DNA of 16,223 nucleotides, from contig CALKMS010000019.1 in assembly GCA_938091145.1 (NCBI GenBank), positions 1 through 16,223 of the forward strand, given 5' to 3'. A program made the translations under genes and the position numbers. Numbering within the stretch: the stretch's first letter is position 1; each line of letters begins with the position of its first letter. Under the pieces are notes generated by a model, which did no database searches, had not been told where the DNA came from, and saw only the letters and a program-made list of their open reading frames with translations. This document shows, piece after piece, positions 6,241 through 12,902 of this stretch. This DNA is from an uncultured bacterium. Its GTDB lineage: Bacteria; Actinomycetota; Aquicultoria; SKW223; CALKMS01.

Positions 6241-7483
6241 AATATAACTCCTCCACTGATTGCTGAAGCCTTTTGATTGCTTCTTCTTCAGTAATCTTTA
6301 AAAGATCGAGCTTAAAAGGTTTGCCAATTCTTACTTCAATTTTATTAAATACGGGAAAAAATGCCCACCATTTGATCAAACGTCTCGTTCCTTTGATTGC
6401 TACCGGCAAAACCGGAAAATCCCCGGCTTTTAAAAATAGTAAAACCCCTTTTTTGAAATGGCCAAAATCGGAAGAGCGAATTCGCGTGCCCTCCGGAAAT
6501 ATGCCCAAATAGTAACCCATTTTCAATCTCTTCAATCCTTCCTTTATGGCTTCTCTATCTAACGTTCCCCTTTTTACGGGGAAAGCGTGAAGTTTTCGAA
6601 TAACAAAAGAAAATATCGGATAACTAAAAAGTTCGGCTTTGGCCATAAAAGATATAGGTTTTTTTATGGCTAAACCAAGCACGATTGGGTCAATATAGCT
6701 TTTATGATTAGACACAATAATGGCTGGGCCTTCAAATTTTAAATTTTCTTTTCCTATAATTTTCAGGCGAAACAAAAACTTGACCGGTAACCAAAGAACC
6801 AAATAAGCAAACTTCCAAAACCAATCTTTTCTCCTTTTTTTATTAAGCAGGTGAAGGATTTTTTGAACCACTTCATGAGGAGTTAGATTGGTGGTATCAA
6901 TCACAACGGCATCTTCAGCTACTCTCAATGGTGCACACTTTCGACTGGAATCAAACAAATCCCTTTTTTTGATGTCTTCTCGAGCCTCATCCAAACTCCC
7001 CATAATACCTTTGCTTTGCCATTCCCTCCATCTTCTCAAGGCCCTTTCTTCTAAAGAGGCTTCAAGAAATATTTTTAAATCCGCCCATGGGAATACTACG
7101 CTGGTGGTATCTCTCCCCTCAACTACTGCGTTTTGCTTTACAAAGCTTTTTTGAATTTTATTAACCATTTCTCTTACTAGTTGATAGCTGGAAACTTGGG
7201 AAACAGCTTGACTTACGTAAGGCTTTCGAATTTCCTCACTCACATCTTTTGAATCAACATAAACTCTAAACTTCAAGTTATACTCAAAGCTTATTTCAAG
7301 ATCTTTAATTGCTTCGTTAACTTTTTTTTCGTTTTCAATATCTACACCTTTCTCTAATAAAGCCCAAGTAACTGCTCGATAAAGGGCCCCACTGTCAAGA
7401 TAAAAAAAACCAAGCTTTTTTGCCAAGATTTTGGCAACAGTACTTTTACCACTACCAGCCGGGCCATCGATAGCAATAATCAT
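6233..7483 (-). CDS. cmk-plsC: Fused cytidylate kinase and 1-acylglycerol-3-phosphate acyltransferase
   Basis: One 416-residue frame holds two enzymes. Residues 1 to about 215 are CMP/dCMP kinase: P-loop GPAGSGKS (7-14), YLDSGALYRAVTW (28-40), EGRDTTSVVFP (122-132, usually GRDIGTVVFP), and the KKRDLFDSSR...APL block (172-185). Residues about 220-416 are a PlsC-type acyltransferase that turns lysophosphatidate into phosphatidate. It has a hydrophobic segment near 223-238, the catalytic HX4D motif at H260-D265 (NHKSYID) and FPEGTR at 329-334. The linker is short and basic (NKKRRKD). cmk and plsC are usually separate neighbours in this gene order, so loss of the stop between them is the likely origin. 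ATG at 7483 overlaps aroA by 4 bases. PlsY two genes past ispH makes the substrate. Both active sites look intact. Confidence 0.92.
   Translation of the reverse strand: MIIAIDGPAGSGKSTVAKILAKKLGFFYLDSGALYRAVTWALLEKGVDIENEKKVNEAIKDLEISFEYNLKFRVYVDSKDVSEEIRKPYVSQAVSQVSSYQLVREMVNKIQKSFVKQNAVVEGRDTTSVVFPWADLKIFLEASLEERALRRWREWQSKGIMGSLDEAREDIKKRDLFDSSRKCAPLRVAEDAVVIDTTNLTPHEVVQKILHLLNKKRRKDWFWKFAYLVLWLPVKFLFRLKIIGKENLKFEGPAIIVSNHKSYIDPIVLGLAIKKPISFMAKAELFSYPIFSFVIRKLHAFPVKRGTLDREAIKEGLKRLKMGYYLGIFPEGTRIRSSDFGHFKKGVLLFLKAGDFPVLPVAIKGTRRLIKWWAFFPVFNKIEVRIGKPFKLDLLKITEEEAIKRLQQSVEELYYD
6248..6254 (-). promoter_or_regulatory. Strong ribosome-binding site of ispH
   Basis: GGAGGAG on the minus strand, 7 bases before the ispH ATG and within the 3' end of cmk-plsC. 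It is among the strongest sites in the run, along with that of plsY. Confidence 0.6.
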
Positions 7484-8784
7484 TGAATCAAATGCACCTC
7501 AGCTTGGCAGATTTTTTTAAGTTCTTCAAAAAAACTGGGGAATGAAACTTGAACGCATTCAGCATTCTCAATCAATGTTTCGCCTTCAGCCCTAAGTGCT
7601 GCAATTGATAAAGCCATTGCTATTCGGTGATCCCCATAGCTTTCAACCACCGCACCCTTCAACTTATCGACACCATCTATTATCAAACCATCTTCCTTTT
7701 CCTCAATCTTCGCTCCCATTTTGCTTAGTTCAATCGCCATAGCCTTAATTCTATCAGTTTCTTTCACTCTAAGTTCTTGAGCATTAAAAACTCTGCTTCT
7801 CCCTTTTGCCAAAGCCATAGCGACAAACAAAACTGGACCCTCGTCAATCAATCGCGGCCAAATTGAGCCCCCAACGTCAACAGAACTTAAACTTGAACTT
7901 GATACTTTTATTCTCCCTACAGGTTCAACTTCGTCTTTTTCAACCTCAACTTTAAATTTTGCCCCCATCCATTCCAAAACCTCTAGCAAACCAAGCCGCG
8001 AAGGATTTAAGTTAACTGATTCAATTTCGATTTCGGACTCTGGACAAATTAACGCGGCAACTACAAAAAAAGCAGCAGAGGAAAAATCGCCGGGAACGAA
8101 AAAACTCAAAGGTTTTAATCTTTCGACCGGCCTAATTTTAATAATTTTCCCTTCAATTTCAACGTCAGCACCTTGTTTTTTTAGTATTCTTTCGCTATGG
8201 TCGCGACTAACAGCAGGTTCAATGATCGTTGTTTCTCCTTCCGCTCTTAAAGCTGCTAGCATAACAGCGGTCTTCAGCTGGGCGCTGGCAACCGGAAGAG
8301 AGTAACTAATTCCTTTTAAAGTGGCACCTTTTATGCAAAGTGGAGCAAATTTTTCCTCCCGCGCCAAAATAGCGGCACCCATTTGTGATAAAGGGCAAAT
8401 GATCCGATCCATTGGCCTTTTCCTAAGCGATTGATCGCCAGTTATAACGGTTAAAAAAGGAAAACTTGAAACTAAACCGGCAAGCATTCTCATTGTTGAA
8501 GCTGAGTTGCCTGCATTAATAACATCTTCTGATTCTTTTAAGCCACTCAGACCTCTGCCGTTGATTTTCAACTCTGCCGTTTCAAAATTTAACTCAGCTT
8601 CCACTCCTAGCTTTTTTAAAGCTTCTACAGTAGCTAAGCAGTCCTGAGCCAAAAGAAAATTTTTAACCCAACTTTTTCCCTCTGCAATTGAAGAAAAAAT
8701 TGCAACTCGATGAGAGATTGATTTATCAGCTGGAGGCTTGAACCTGCCTTTAAAGCTTCGGCTACCTTTAATAATTGCTTTCAT
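7480..8784 (-). CDS. aroA: 3-phosphoshikimate 1-carboxyvinyltransferase (EPSP synthase)
   Basis: AroA joins phosphoenolpyruvate to shikimate-3-phosphate, the sixth shikimate-pathway step. The 434 residues match the Bacillus-type class II enzyme. Visible motifs are ADKSISHR (19-26, K21), SAQLK (167-171), RDHSE (194-198), NPSR (260-263), RLIDE with catalytic D314, LRVKETDR (338-345, K341), and GDHRIAMAL near the C-terminus. In the PEP-site loop it reads NAGNSASTMR: A95 replaces the glycine equivalent to E. coli Gly96, the position that controls glyphosate sensitivity and is Ala in the Agrobacterium CP4 enzyme. The class II motifs plus this Ala predict natural glyphosate tolerance. The ATG start shares one base with the tyrA stop (TAATG) and has GGAG 5-6 bases upstream. 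It overlaps cmk-plsC by 4 bases. Confidence 0.97.
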   Translation of the reverse strand: MKAIIKGSRSFKGRFKPPADKSISHRVAIFSSIAEGKSWVKNFLLAQDCLATVEALKKLGVEAELNFETAELKINGRGLSGLKESEDVINAGNSASTMRMLAGLVSSFPFLTVITGDQSLRKRPMDRIICPLSQMGAAILAREEKFAPLCIKGATLKGISYSLPVASAQLKTAVMLAALRAEGETTIIEPAVSRDHSERILKKQGADVEIEGKIIKIRPVERLKPLSFFVPGDFSSAAFFVVAALICPESEIEIESVNLNPSRLGLLEVLEWMGAKFKVEVEKDEVEPVGRIKVSSSSLSSVDVGGSIWPRLIDEGPVLFVAMALAKGRSRVFNAQELRVKETDRIKAMAIELSKMGAKIEEKEDGLIIDGVDKLKGAVVESYGDHRIAMALSIAALRAEGETLIENAECVQVSFPSFFEELKKICQAEVHLIQ

Positions 8785-9893
8785 TAAACTCCATTATTGT
8801 AAGCAGAAATTGATACCTCATAGCCTTTATCTTTTAATATCTCCTTTGCTTTTTCAGCTCTTTCCTGACTGCTAACCGTTAATTTAAGCACTCCCCGATC
8901 TATTCCGTGAACTATCTCTATATCTTCAATATTAATACCAGCCCTCCCCAACAAAACTGTGACTTCACTTAAAACTCCCGGCTTATTTTCTACCGGAACA
9001 CTCAAAGTCCTCAAATCTTCGATTGTTCCCTTAGCAGCAACCGGCAAACTCCGACGAGCTAGACGTGCTTTTTCTAAAAGTTGTTCAACCTCATGATTGT
9101 TGCCATGCTCAAGCGCCTTTTTTAAACTTTTAATTTCAACATTAAGCTCAGAAAGAGCTTTTAGAACTGCTTCCCGATTTTCTAGTAAAATGTCGGCCCA
9201 CAGTTGCGAATTGCCCCCGGCAATCCGAGTAACATCCCGAAAACCGCTTGAAGCAAAAAATAAGAGCCCTTCTTCTTCCTTAGAACGAGAAACAGCCAAA
9301 TTGACTATTGCCGCTGCTAACAAATGAGGCAGATGAGAAATATAAGCAACTATCAAATCGTGACGATAAGGATCGACAGCAACCACAAAAGCTTTAAGCG
9401 AAGTCAAAAAGTCGTGCAAAGCCAAGTATGCCTGATCAGGCGTTGAGGTTAAAGGAGTTAAAATGTAATAAGAGTTTTCCACCAAGGAGGAACTGGCAAA
9501 ATTGATTCCTTCCCTATCAGAACCAGCCATAGGATGGCCTCCAATAAAAATTTTCCCCGCCGGCAATTTTTTTTCTATCTTTTCAACGATCGGTGCCTTT
9601 ACACTACCGGTATCCGTAATGATAGCTCCTTCCTTTAAATATGAAGCAACTTGGCAAACACAATCAACTATTGCGGAAATTGGAGTAGAGACGAAAACCA
9701 ACTCAACCTCAGAAAAACTAGAAAAATCTTTAGCTATAAAATCAATGGCCCCAATCTTTTTTGCAATAGCCGAGACTTCTTCGCATTTATCAAATCCTAT
9801 AACATCAACTTGGGGTTTAAACTTTTTAATGGCTAACCCAATTGAGCCACCAATCAGCCCTGTGCCAACCAGACCAACTTTTCTAAACTCCAT
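8784..9893 (-). CDS. tyrA: Prephenate (or arogenate) dehydrogenase with ACT domain
   Basis: TyrA oxidatively decarboxylates prephenate to 4-hydroxyphenylpyruvate (or arogenate to tyrosine). The ATG at 9893 gives 369 residues, beginning right at the Rossmann motif GLVGTGLIGGS (7-17); a longer frame from a TTG at 9956 would only add 21 unconserved residues inside aroF. Further motifs are GGHPMAGSDREG (118-129), SHLPH (186-190) with the family's conserved histidines, and GFRDVTRIAGGN. An ACT regulatory domain covers about 291-365 (VPVENKPGVLSEV), typical of tyrosine-feedback-inhibited Gram-positive forms. No chorismate mutase domain is attached. The start lies one base after the aroF stop and lacks a clear Shine-Dalgarno site, so it probably relies on coupling. 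Prephenate versus arogenate preference cannot be read from the sequence. Confidence 0.95.
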   Translation of the reverse strand: MEFRKVGLVGTGLIGGSIGLAIKKFKPQVDVIGFDKCEEVSAIAKKIGAIDFIAKDFSSFSEVELVFVSTPISAIVDCVCQVASYLKEGAIITDTGSVKAPIVEKIEKKLPAGKIFIGGHPMAGSDREGINFASSSLVENSYYILTPLTSTPDQAYLALHDFLTSLKAFVVAVDPYRHDLIVAYISHLPHLLAAAIVNLAVSRSKEEEGLLFFASSGFRDVTRIAGGNSQLWADILLENREAVLKALSELNVEIKSLKKALEHGNNHEVEQLLEKARLARRSLPVAAKGTIEDLRTLSVPVENKPGVLSEVTVLLGRAGINIEDIEIVHGIDRGVLKLTVSSQERAEKAKEILKDKGYEVSISAYNNGV

Positions 9894-9894
9894 T

Positions 9895-10911
9895 TTACTG
9901 AATTTTTTTGGAAAAACGAGGTAAAATCTCTTTAATTTGCAATGCCAGTTCTTCAAACTTTTCGAAATTTAAAGATTGGGGGCCATCACAAAGAGCTTCT
10001 TTAGGATTAGGATGAACCTCAATCAACAAGCCGTCCGCCCCAGCCGCCACTGCTGCCAAAGAAAGTGGCAAAATCAAATCGCTTCGACCAGAAGCATGGG
10101 AAGGATCAGCAATTACCGGTAAGTGGCTCAAACCTTTTACAACCGGGATTGAACTGATATCGAGCGTATTTCTCGTTGAAGTTTCAAAAGTCCTAATCCC
10201 TCTTTCACAAAGAATTATTTTTTTGTTCCCAGCTTTAGCTACATACTCAGCAGCCATCAACCACTCCTCAACCGTATTAGAAAAACCTCTTTTAATCATT
10301 ACTGGCTTTTCTTGACGTCCAACTTCAGTTAGAAGTAAAAAGTTTTGCATGTTTCTAGCGCCAATCTGCAATACATCAGCATAGTTTGAAACCAACTCTA
10401 CATCCCGGACATCCATAACTTCCGTTACTATTGGCAAGCCAGTTTCTTCTCTTGCTTGAGCCAGAATTTTTAGCCCTTCCTTGCCGAGGCCTTGGAAGCT
10501 GTAAGGAGAAGTACGGGGTTTGTAAGCTCCTCCCCTCAAAAAATTAGCTCCACACTTTTTAACAAACTTAGCTGTCGAAATTGTCTGCTCCACAGTCTCA
10601 ACGCTGCAAGGACCAGCCATTAATCCGAAATATCCCGCTCCTATCTTAGAACCCCTAATTTCATAAAAACTGTCTTCCTCCTGAAACTCACGGCTTACCA
10701 ACTTGTAAGGTTTTAAAACGGGCATAACTTTTTCTACGCCGGGGTAAATTGCTAAAGGCAGATTAGCAATAAGTTCCTCATCGCCAATTACGCCAATCAC
10801 CGTTCGGTATTTGCCTTTAGAAATATGGGCTTCAAGGCCTACTTCTTTTAGCTTATTTACTACATTCTCAATATCTTTCTCGGTAGCGTCTGATTTCATA
10901 ACTACAATCAT
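9895..10911 (-). CDS. aroF: 3-deoxy-7-phosphoheptulonate synthase (DAHP synthase, type I-beta)
   Basis: This enzyme condenses phosphoenolpyruvate and erythrose-4-phosphate to DAHP, the entry and main control point of the shikimate pathway. It has 338 residues and closely resembles the Thermotoga maritima enzyme. An N-terminal ferredoxin-like regulatory domain (about 1-70) precedes the (beta/alpha)8 barrel. The metal ligands are C102 in AGPCS, H272 in DPSH, E298 in EVHP and D309. LRGGAYKPRTSPYSFQG (125-141) is also conserved. In the T. maritima family the N-terminal domain mediates feedback inhibition by tyrosine, so the same is likely here. ATG overlaps the hisC stop by 4 bases (ATGA), with AGGAGG about 10 bases upstream. 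No chorismate mutase domain is attached. The symbol aroF follows Gram-positive usage; aroG or aroA are used elsewhere. Confidence 0.96.
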   Translation of the reverse strand: MIVVMKSDATEKDIENVVNKLKEVGLEAHISKGKYRTVIGVIGDEELIANLPLAIYPGVEKVMPVLKPYKLVSREFQEEDSFYEIRGSKIGAGYFGLMAGPCSVETVEQTISTAKFVKKCGANFLRGGAYKPRTSPYSFQGLGKEGLKILAQAREETGLPIVTEVMDVRDVELVSNYADVLQIGARNMQNFLLLTEVGRQEKPVMIKRGFSNTVEEWLMAAEYVAKAGNKKIILCERGIRTFETSTRNTLDISSIPVVKGLSHLPVIADPSHASGRSDLILPLSLAAVAAGADGLLIEVHPNPKEALCDGPQSLNFEKFEELALQIKEILPRFSKKIQ

Positions 10912-12017
10912 TGTTGACTCGCCTCCTCAATTATGCTGTCCAGAGCTTTAAGAAAAGCATCATTATCTTCTCTAGTTCCAATCGTTAAGCGAATATATTT
11001 TTCATAACCCGGACCAAAAATATGACCCGGTCGAACAATCACTCCTTTCTTGAGAAGAGCCTGATAAACTTCTTCTGAATGAAAGGGAGTTTCAAAAAAA
11101 ACAAAGTTTGCTTGGGTGGGAGTGCAATTAAACCCTCGCTTTTTTAGTTCAAAAACAATTCTGTCCCTCTCATTGTTAATCAAAGTCTTCCTTTTAAAAA
11201 CTTCTTCCTGATCGTTCAAGCTGGCGAGAGCTGCTACCTGACTTAAAGTACCAACATTAAAAGGACCGCGAGCCTTGTTTAAAGCTTCAGCCAATTCCCG
11301 AGGAAAAAACCCGTACCCTACCCGTAATCCTGCTAAGGAATAAATTTTTGAAAAAGTGCGCGTAACAATAACATTTTCATATCCTCTCTTCATAAAATCC
11401 AATCCGTCAGGAAAATCAGGAGAAGTTACAAACTCATAATATGCTTGGTCAAGAAGGATCGCCACATGATTTGGTACTTTTTCTAAAAACCACTCTAGAT
11501 CTCTTTTAGTAAAGATTGTTCCCGTAGGATTATTGGGGTTATCTAAAAAGACAATTTTGGTTCTCTCGTTCACGGCCTTTAAAATTTCTTTCAAATCAAC
11601 TCTATTATCCCTCAACGAAACTTGAACAGCTGTAGCGCCCGTTAACTCAGTAGCAATTGGATACATGATAAAAGCAGGAGCAGGCATCACCGCTTCATCG
11701 CCCGGCCCTAAAAGGCAGCGGGCAGTAAGACCGATAAGCTCATCTGTGCCGGCTCCAACTACTATCTGGTCAATAGGAAAATCAAACTTTTCAGCAAGAG
11801 CTTCCCTCAAGTAATAAGAATCACTCAAGGGATATTCATTTAAGGTTGGTATCGCCTTTTCAATGGCTTCGACAGCTGATGGGAATGGCGGAAAAGGCGA
11901 TTCGTTTGAGGCTAGCTTAATTATTTCTTCCAAACCTAACTCTCTTTTTACTTCGTCAATCGCCTTCCCTGGAACATACGGCTTAACTTCGCGCAAGTAA
12001 GATTTAATACGAACCAT
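10908..12017 (-). CDS. hisC: HisC-family aminotransferase, probably aromatic
   Basis: A PLP-dependent fold-type I aminotransferase of the histidinol-phosphate family. The 369 residues include SNESPF (38-43), GAGTDELI (88-95), DNPNNPTGT (159-167), DQAYYEF (190-196), the PLP-binding lysine K224 in TRTFSKIYSLAGLR, R232, and the C-terminal substrate-binding arginine in YIRLTIGTR. By sequence it is a HisC. Its position directly before aroF-tyrA-aroA, with a 4-base overlap and no other his gene nearby, suggests that its main or additional job is transamination of 4-hydroxyphenylpyruvate and phenylpyruvate to Tyr and Phe, as known for some HisC enzymes. ATG at 12017 follows an AGGGGGG stretch about 10 bases upstream. 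It is the first gene of the long run, after a 123-base gap. Confidence 0.9.
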   Translation of the reverse strand: MVRIKSYLREVKPYVPGKAIDEVKRELGLEEIIKLASNESPFPPFPSAVEAIEKAIPTLNEYPLSDSYYLREALAEKFDFPIDQIVVGAGTDELIGLTARCLLGPGDEAVMPAPAFIMYPIATELTGATAVQVSLRDNRVDLKEILKAVNERTKIVFLDNPNNPTGTIFTKRDLEWFLEKVPNHVAILLDQAYYEFVTSPDFPDGLDFMKRGYENVIVTRTFSKIYSLAGLRVGYGFFPRELAEALNKARGPFNVGTLSQVAALASLNDQEEVFKRKTLINNERDRIVFELKKRGFNCTPTQANFVFFETPFHSEEVYQALLKKGVIVRPGHIFGPGYEKYIRLTIGTREDNDAFLKALDSIIEEASQQ

Positions 12018-12140
12018 CTTTAAAAAACCCCCCTAAACTTTTTGTTATTTTAACATAAAAAACTAAATTTAGCAGTTTAACCAATCAAAAATAAACCATT
12101 TTTAAAAAGTTATTTTTTTGATTGCAAAGTATTTTAAAAA
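12018..12140 (-). promoter_or_regulatory. AT-rich leader/promoter region of the hisC-aro-gpsA run
   Basis: This 123-base gap separates the sigma-factor stop from hisC and is the obvious place for the operon promoter. Candidate -10 boxes are TAAAAT (12052-12047) and TATGTT nearby, but no convincing -35 stands 16-18 bases upstream, so no promoter is assigned firmly. A palindrome CTAAATTTAG and a large inverted repeat also lie here. I see no T-box motif or Tyr/Phe-rich leader peptide. Confidence 0.35.
12082..12124. repeat. AT-rich inverted repeat between sigma gene and hisC
   Basis: Plus-strand caatcaaaaataa (12082-12094) and ttatttttttgattg (12110-12124) are reverse complements apart from two extra T. 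The 15-base centre itself contains tttttaaaaa (12099-12108). It could be an operator for a dimeric regulator, a weak terminator of the upstream sigma gene, or simply a product of AT-rich composition. There is no GC-rich stem or following U-tract. Confidence 0.5.
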
Positions 12141-12899
12141 CTAGAAATAAACTTTCAACCGTGCTTTTAAGTTGAGAAGAGCCCGACTATGAATTTGAGA
12201 AATGCGAGACTCAGATACGCCCATAATCTCACCTATCTCCCGCAAACTAAAATTTTTAAAATAGTAATATATTAATACCTGCCTTTCTCTTGGAGGGAGT
12301 TGCTTTATGGCTTTCTTTAATAAATCAACTTTTTCTTTTTTTTCAATTAAGTCCAGCGGATCTAACTGAGTCTTATCCTCTATGGTTTCATAAATTGAAG
12401 CTGAACCCTCAATATCTGCATGCTGACTTCTAAAATCTTCAAATGCTACTACATGGGAATAACTAATGGCTGAAAGAGCTTCTTGGAAGTCTTTTTCCCC
12501 ATAGCCAAGGTAAGACTTTAACTCTTCATCAGAAGGCGGACGTTTTAACTGCTGTTCTAGTTTAAAATAAGCCTCCTCGAGTTTTTTAGTTTTTATCCTC
12601 AGATTACGGGGAAGCCAATCTAGCTTCCGCAAATAATCAATTATTGCTCCTTTAATTCTTTGAAAAGCAAACGTTTCAAACTTATAACCTCTTTCAGGAG
12701 AAAACTTCTCCACTGCTTCTATTAATCCAACCATACCTGACCCAACCAAATCCGCTATCTCAACACTTCGGGGAGGAAGCCGTGAATAAATCTGCCCGGC
12801 TATATATTTAACCAGTGGCGCGTACAAAAGAACCAACTTGTTTCGCATCTGGATATCCCGAGTTTCAACATACTTTCTCCAGGCAGTCTTCAGGTCCAA
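12141..12899 (-). CDS. RNA polymerase sigma factor of the FliA/WhiG (sigma-28) family
   Basis: A 252-residue alternative sigma factor. Region 2 (about 20-95) has YAPLVKYIAGQIYSRLP and YKFETFAFQRIKGAIIDYL, which bind core polymerase and the -10 element. RKLDWLPRNLR (91-101) at the 2/3 border is the hallmark of the FliA/WhiG branch. Region 3 spans about 102-175 with RPPSDEEL. Region 4 (about 195-246) carries the LPPRERQVL segment and the helix-turn-helix that reads the -35 element. The start is TTG at 12899, with AGGGG about 6 bases upstream overlapping the xerC stop; TTG matches the family N-terminus. No flagellar, chemotaxis, sporulation or anti-sigma (FlgM-type) gene is in the window, so whether it drives motility or development is open. 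It probably shares a transcript with trmFO and the recombinase. Confidence 0.92.
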   Translation of the reverse strand: MDLKTAWRKYVETRDIQMRNKLVLLYAPLVKYIAGQIYSRLPPRSVEIADLVGSGMVGLIEAVEKFSPERGYKFETFAFQRIKGAIIDYLRKLDWLPRNLRIKTKKLEEAYFKLEQQLKRPPSDEELKSYLGYGEKDFQEALSAISYSHVVAFEDFRSQHADIEGSASIYETIEDKTQLDPLDLIEKKEKVDLLKKAIKQLPPRERQVLIYYYFKNFSLREIGEIMGVSESRISQIHSRALLNLKARLKVYF

Positions 12900-12902
12900 C
12901 TT

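Noticed and set aside
9894..9956. A longer N-terminus for TyrA starting at TTG 9956.
   Set aside because: It adds 21 residues inside aroF with no family similarity, while ATG 9893 begins right at the Rossmann fold and one base after the aroF stop.
12018..12140. T-box, tryptophan/tyrosine attenuator or leader peptide before the aromatic run.
   Set aside because: No T-box signature sequence, no run of Tyr/Phe/Trp codons after a start, and no GC-rich terminator hairpin.
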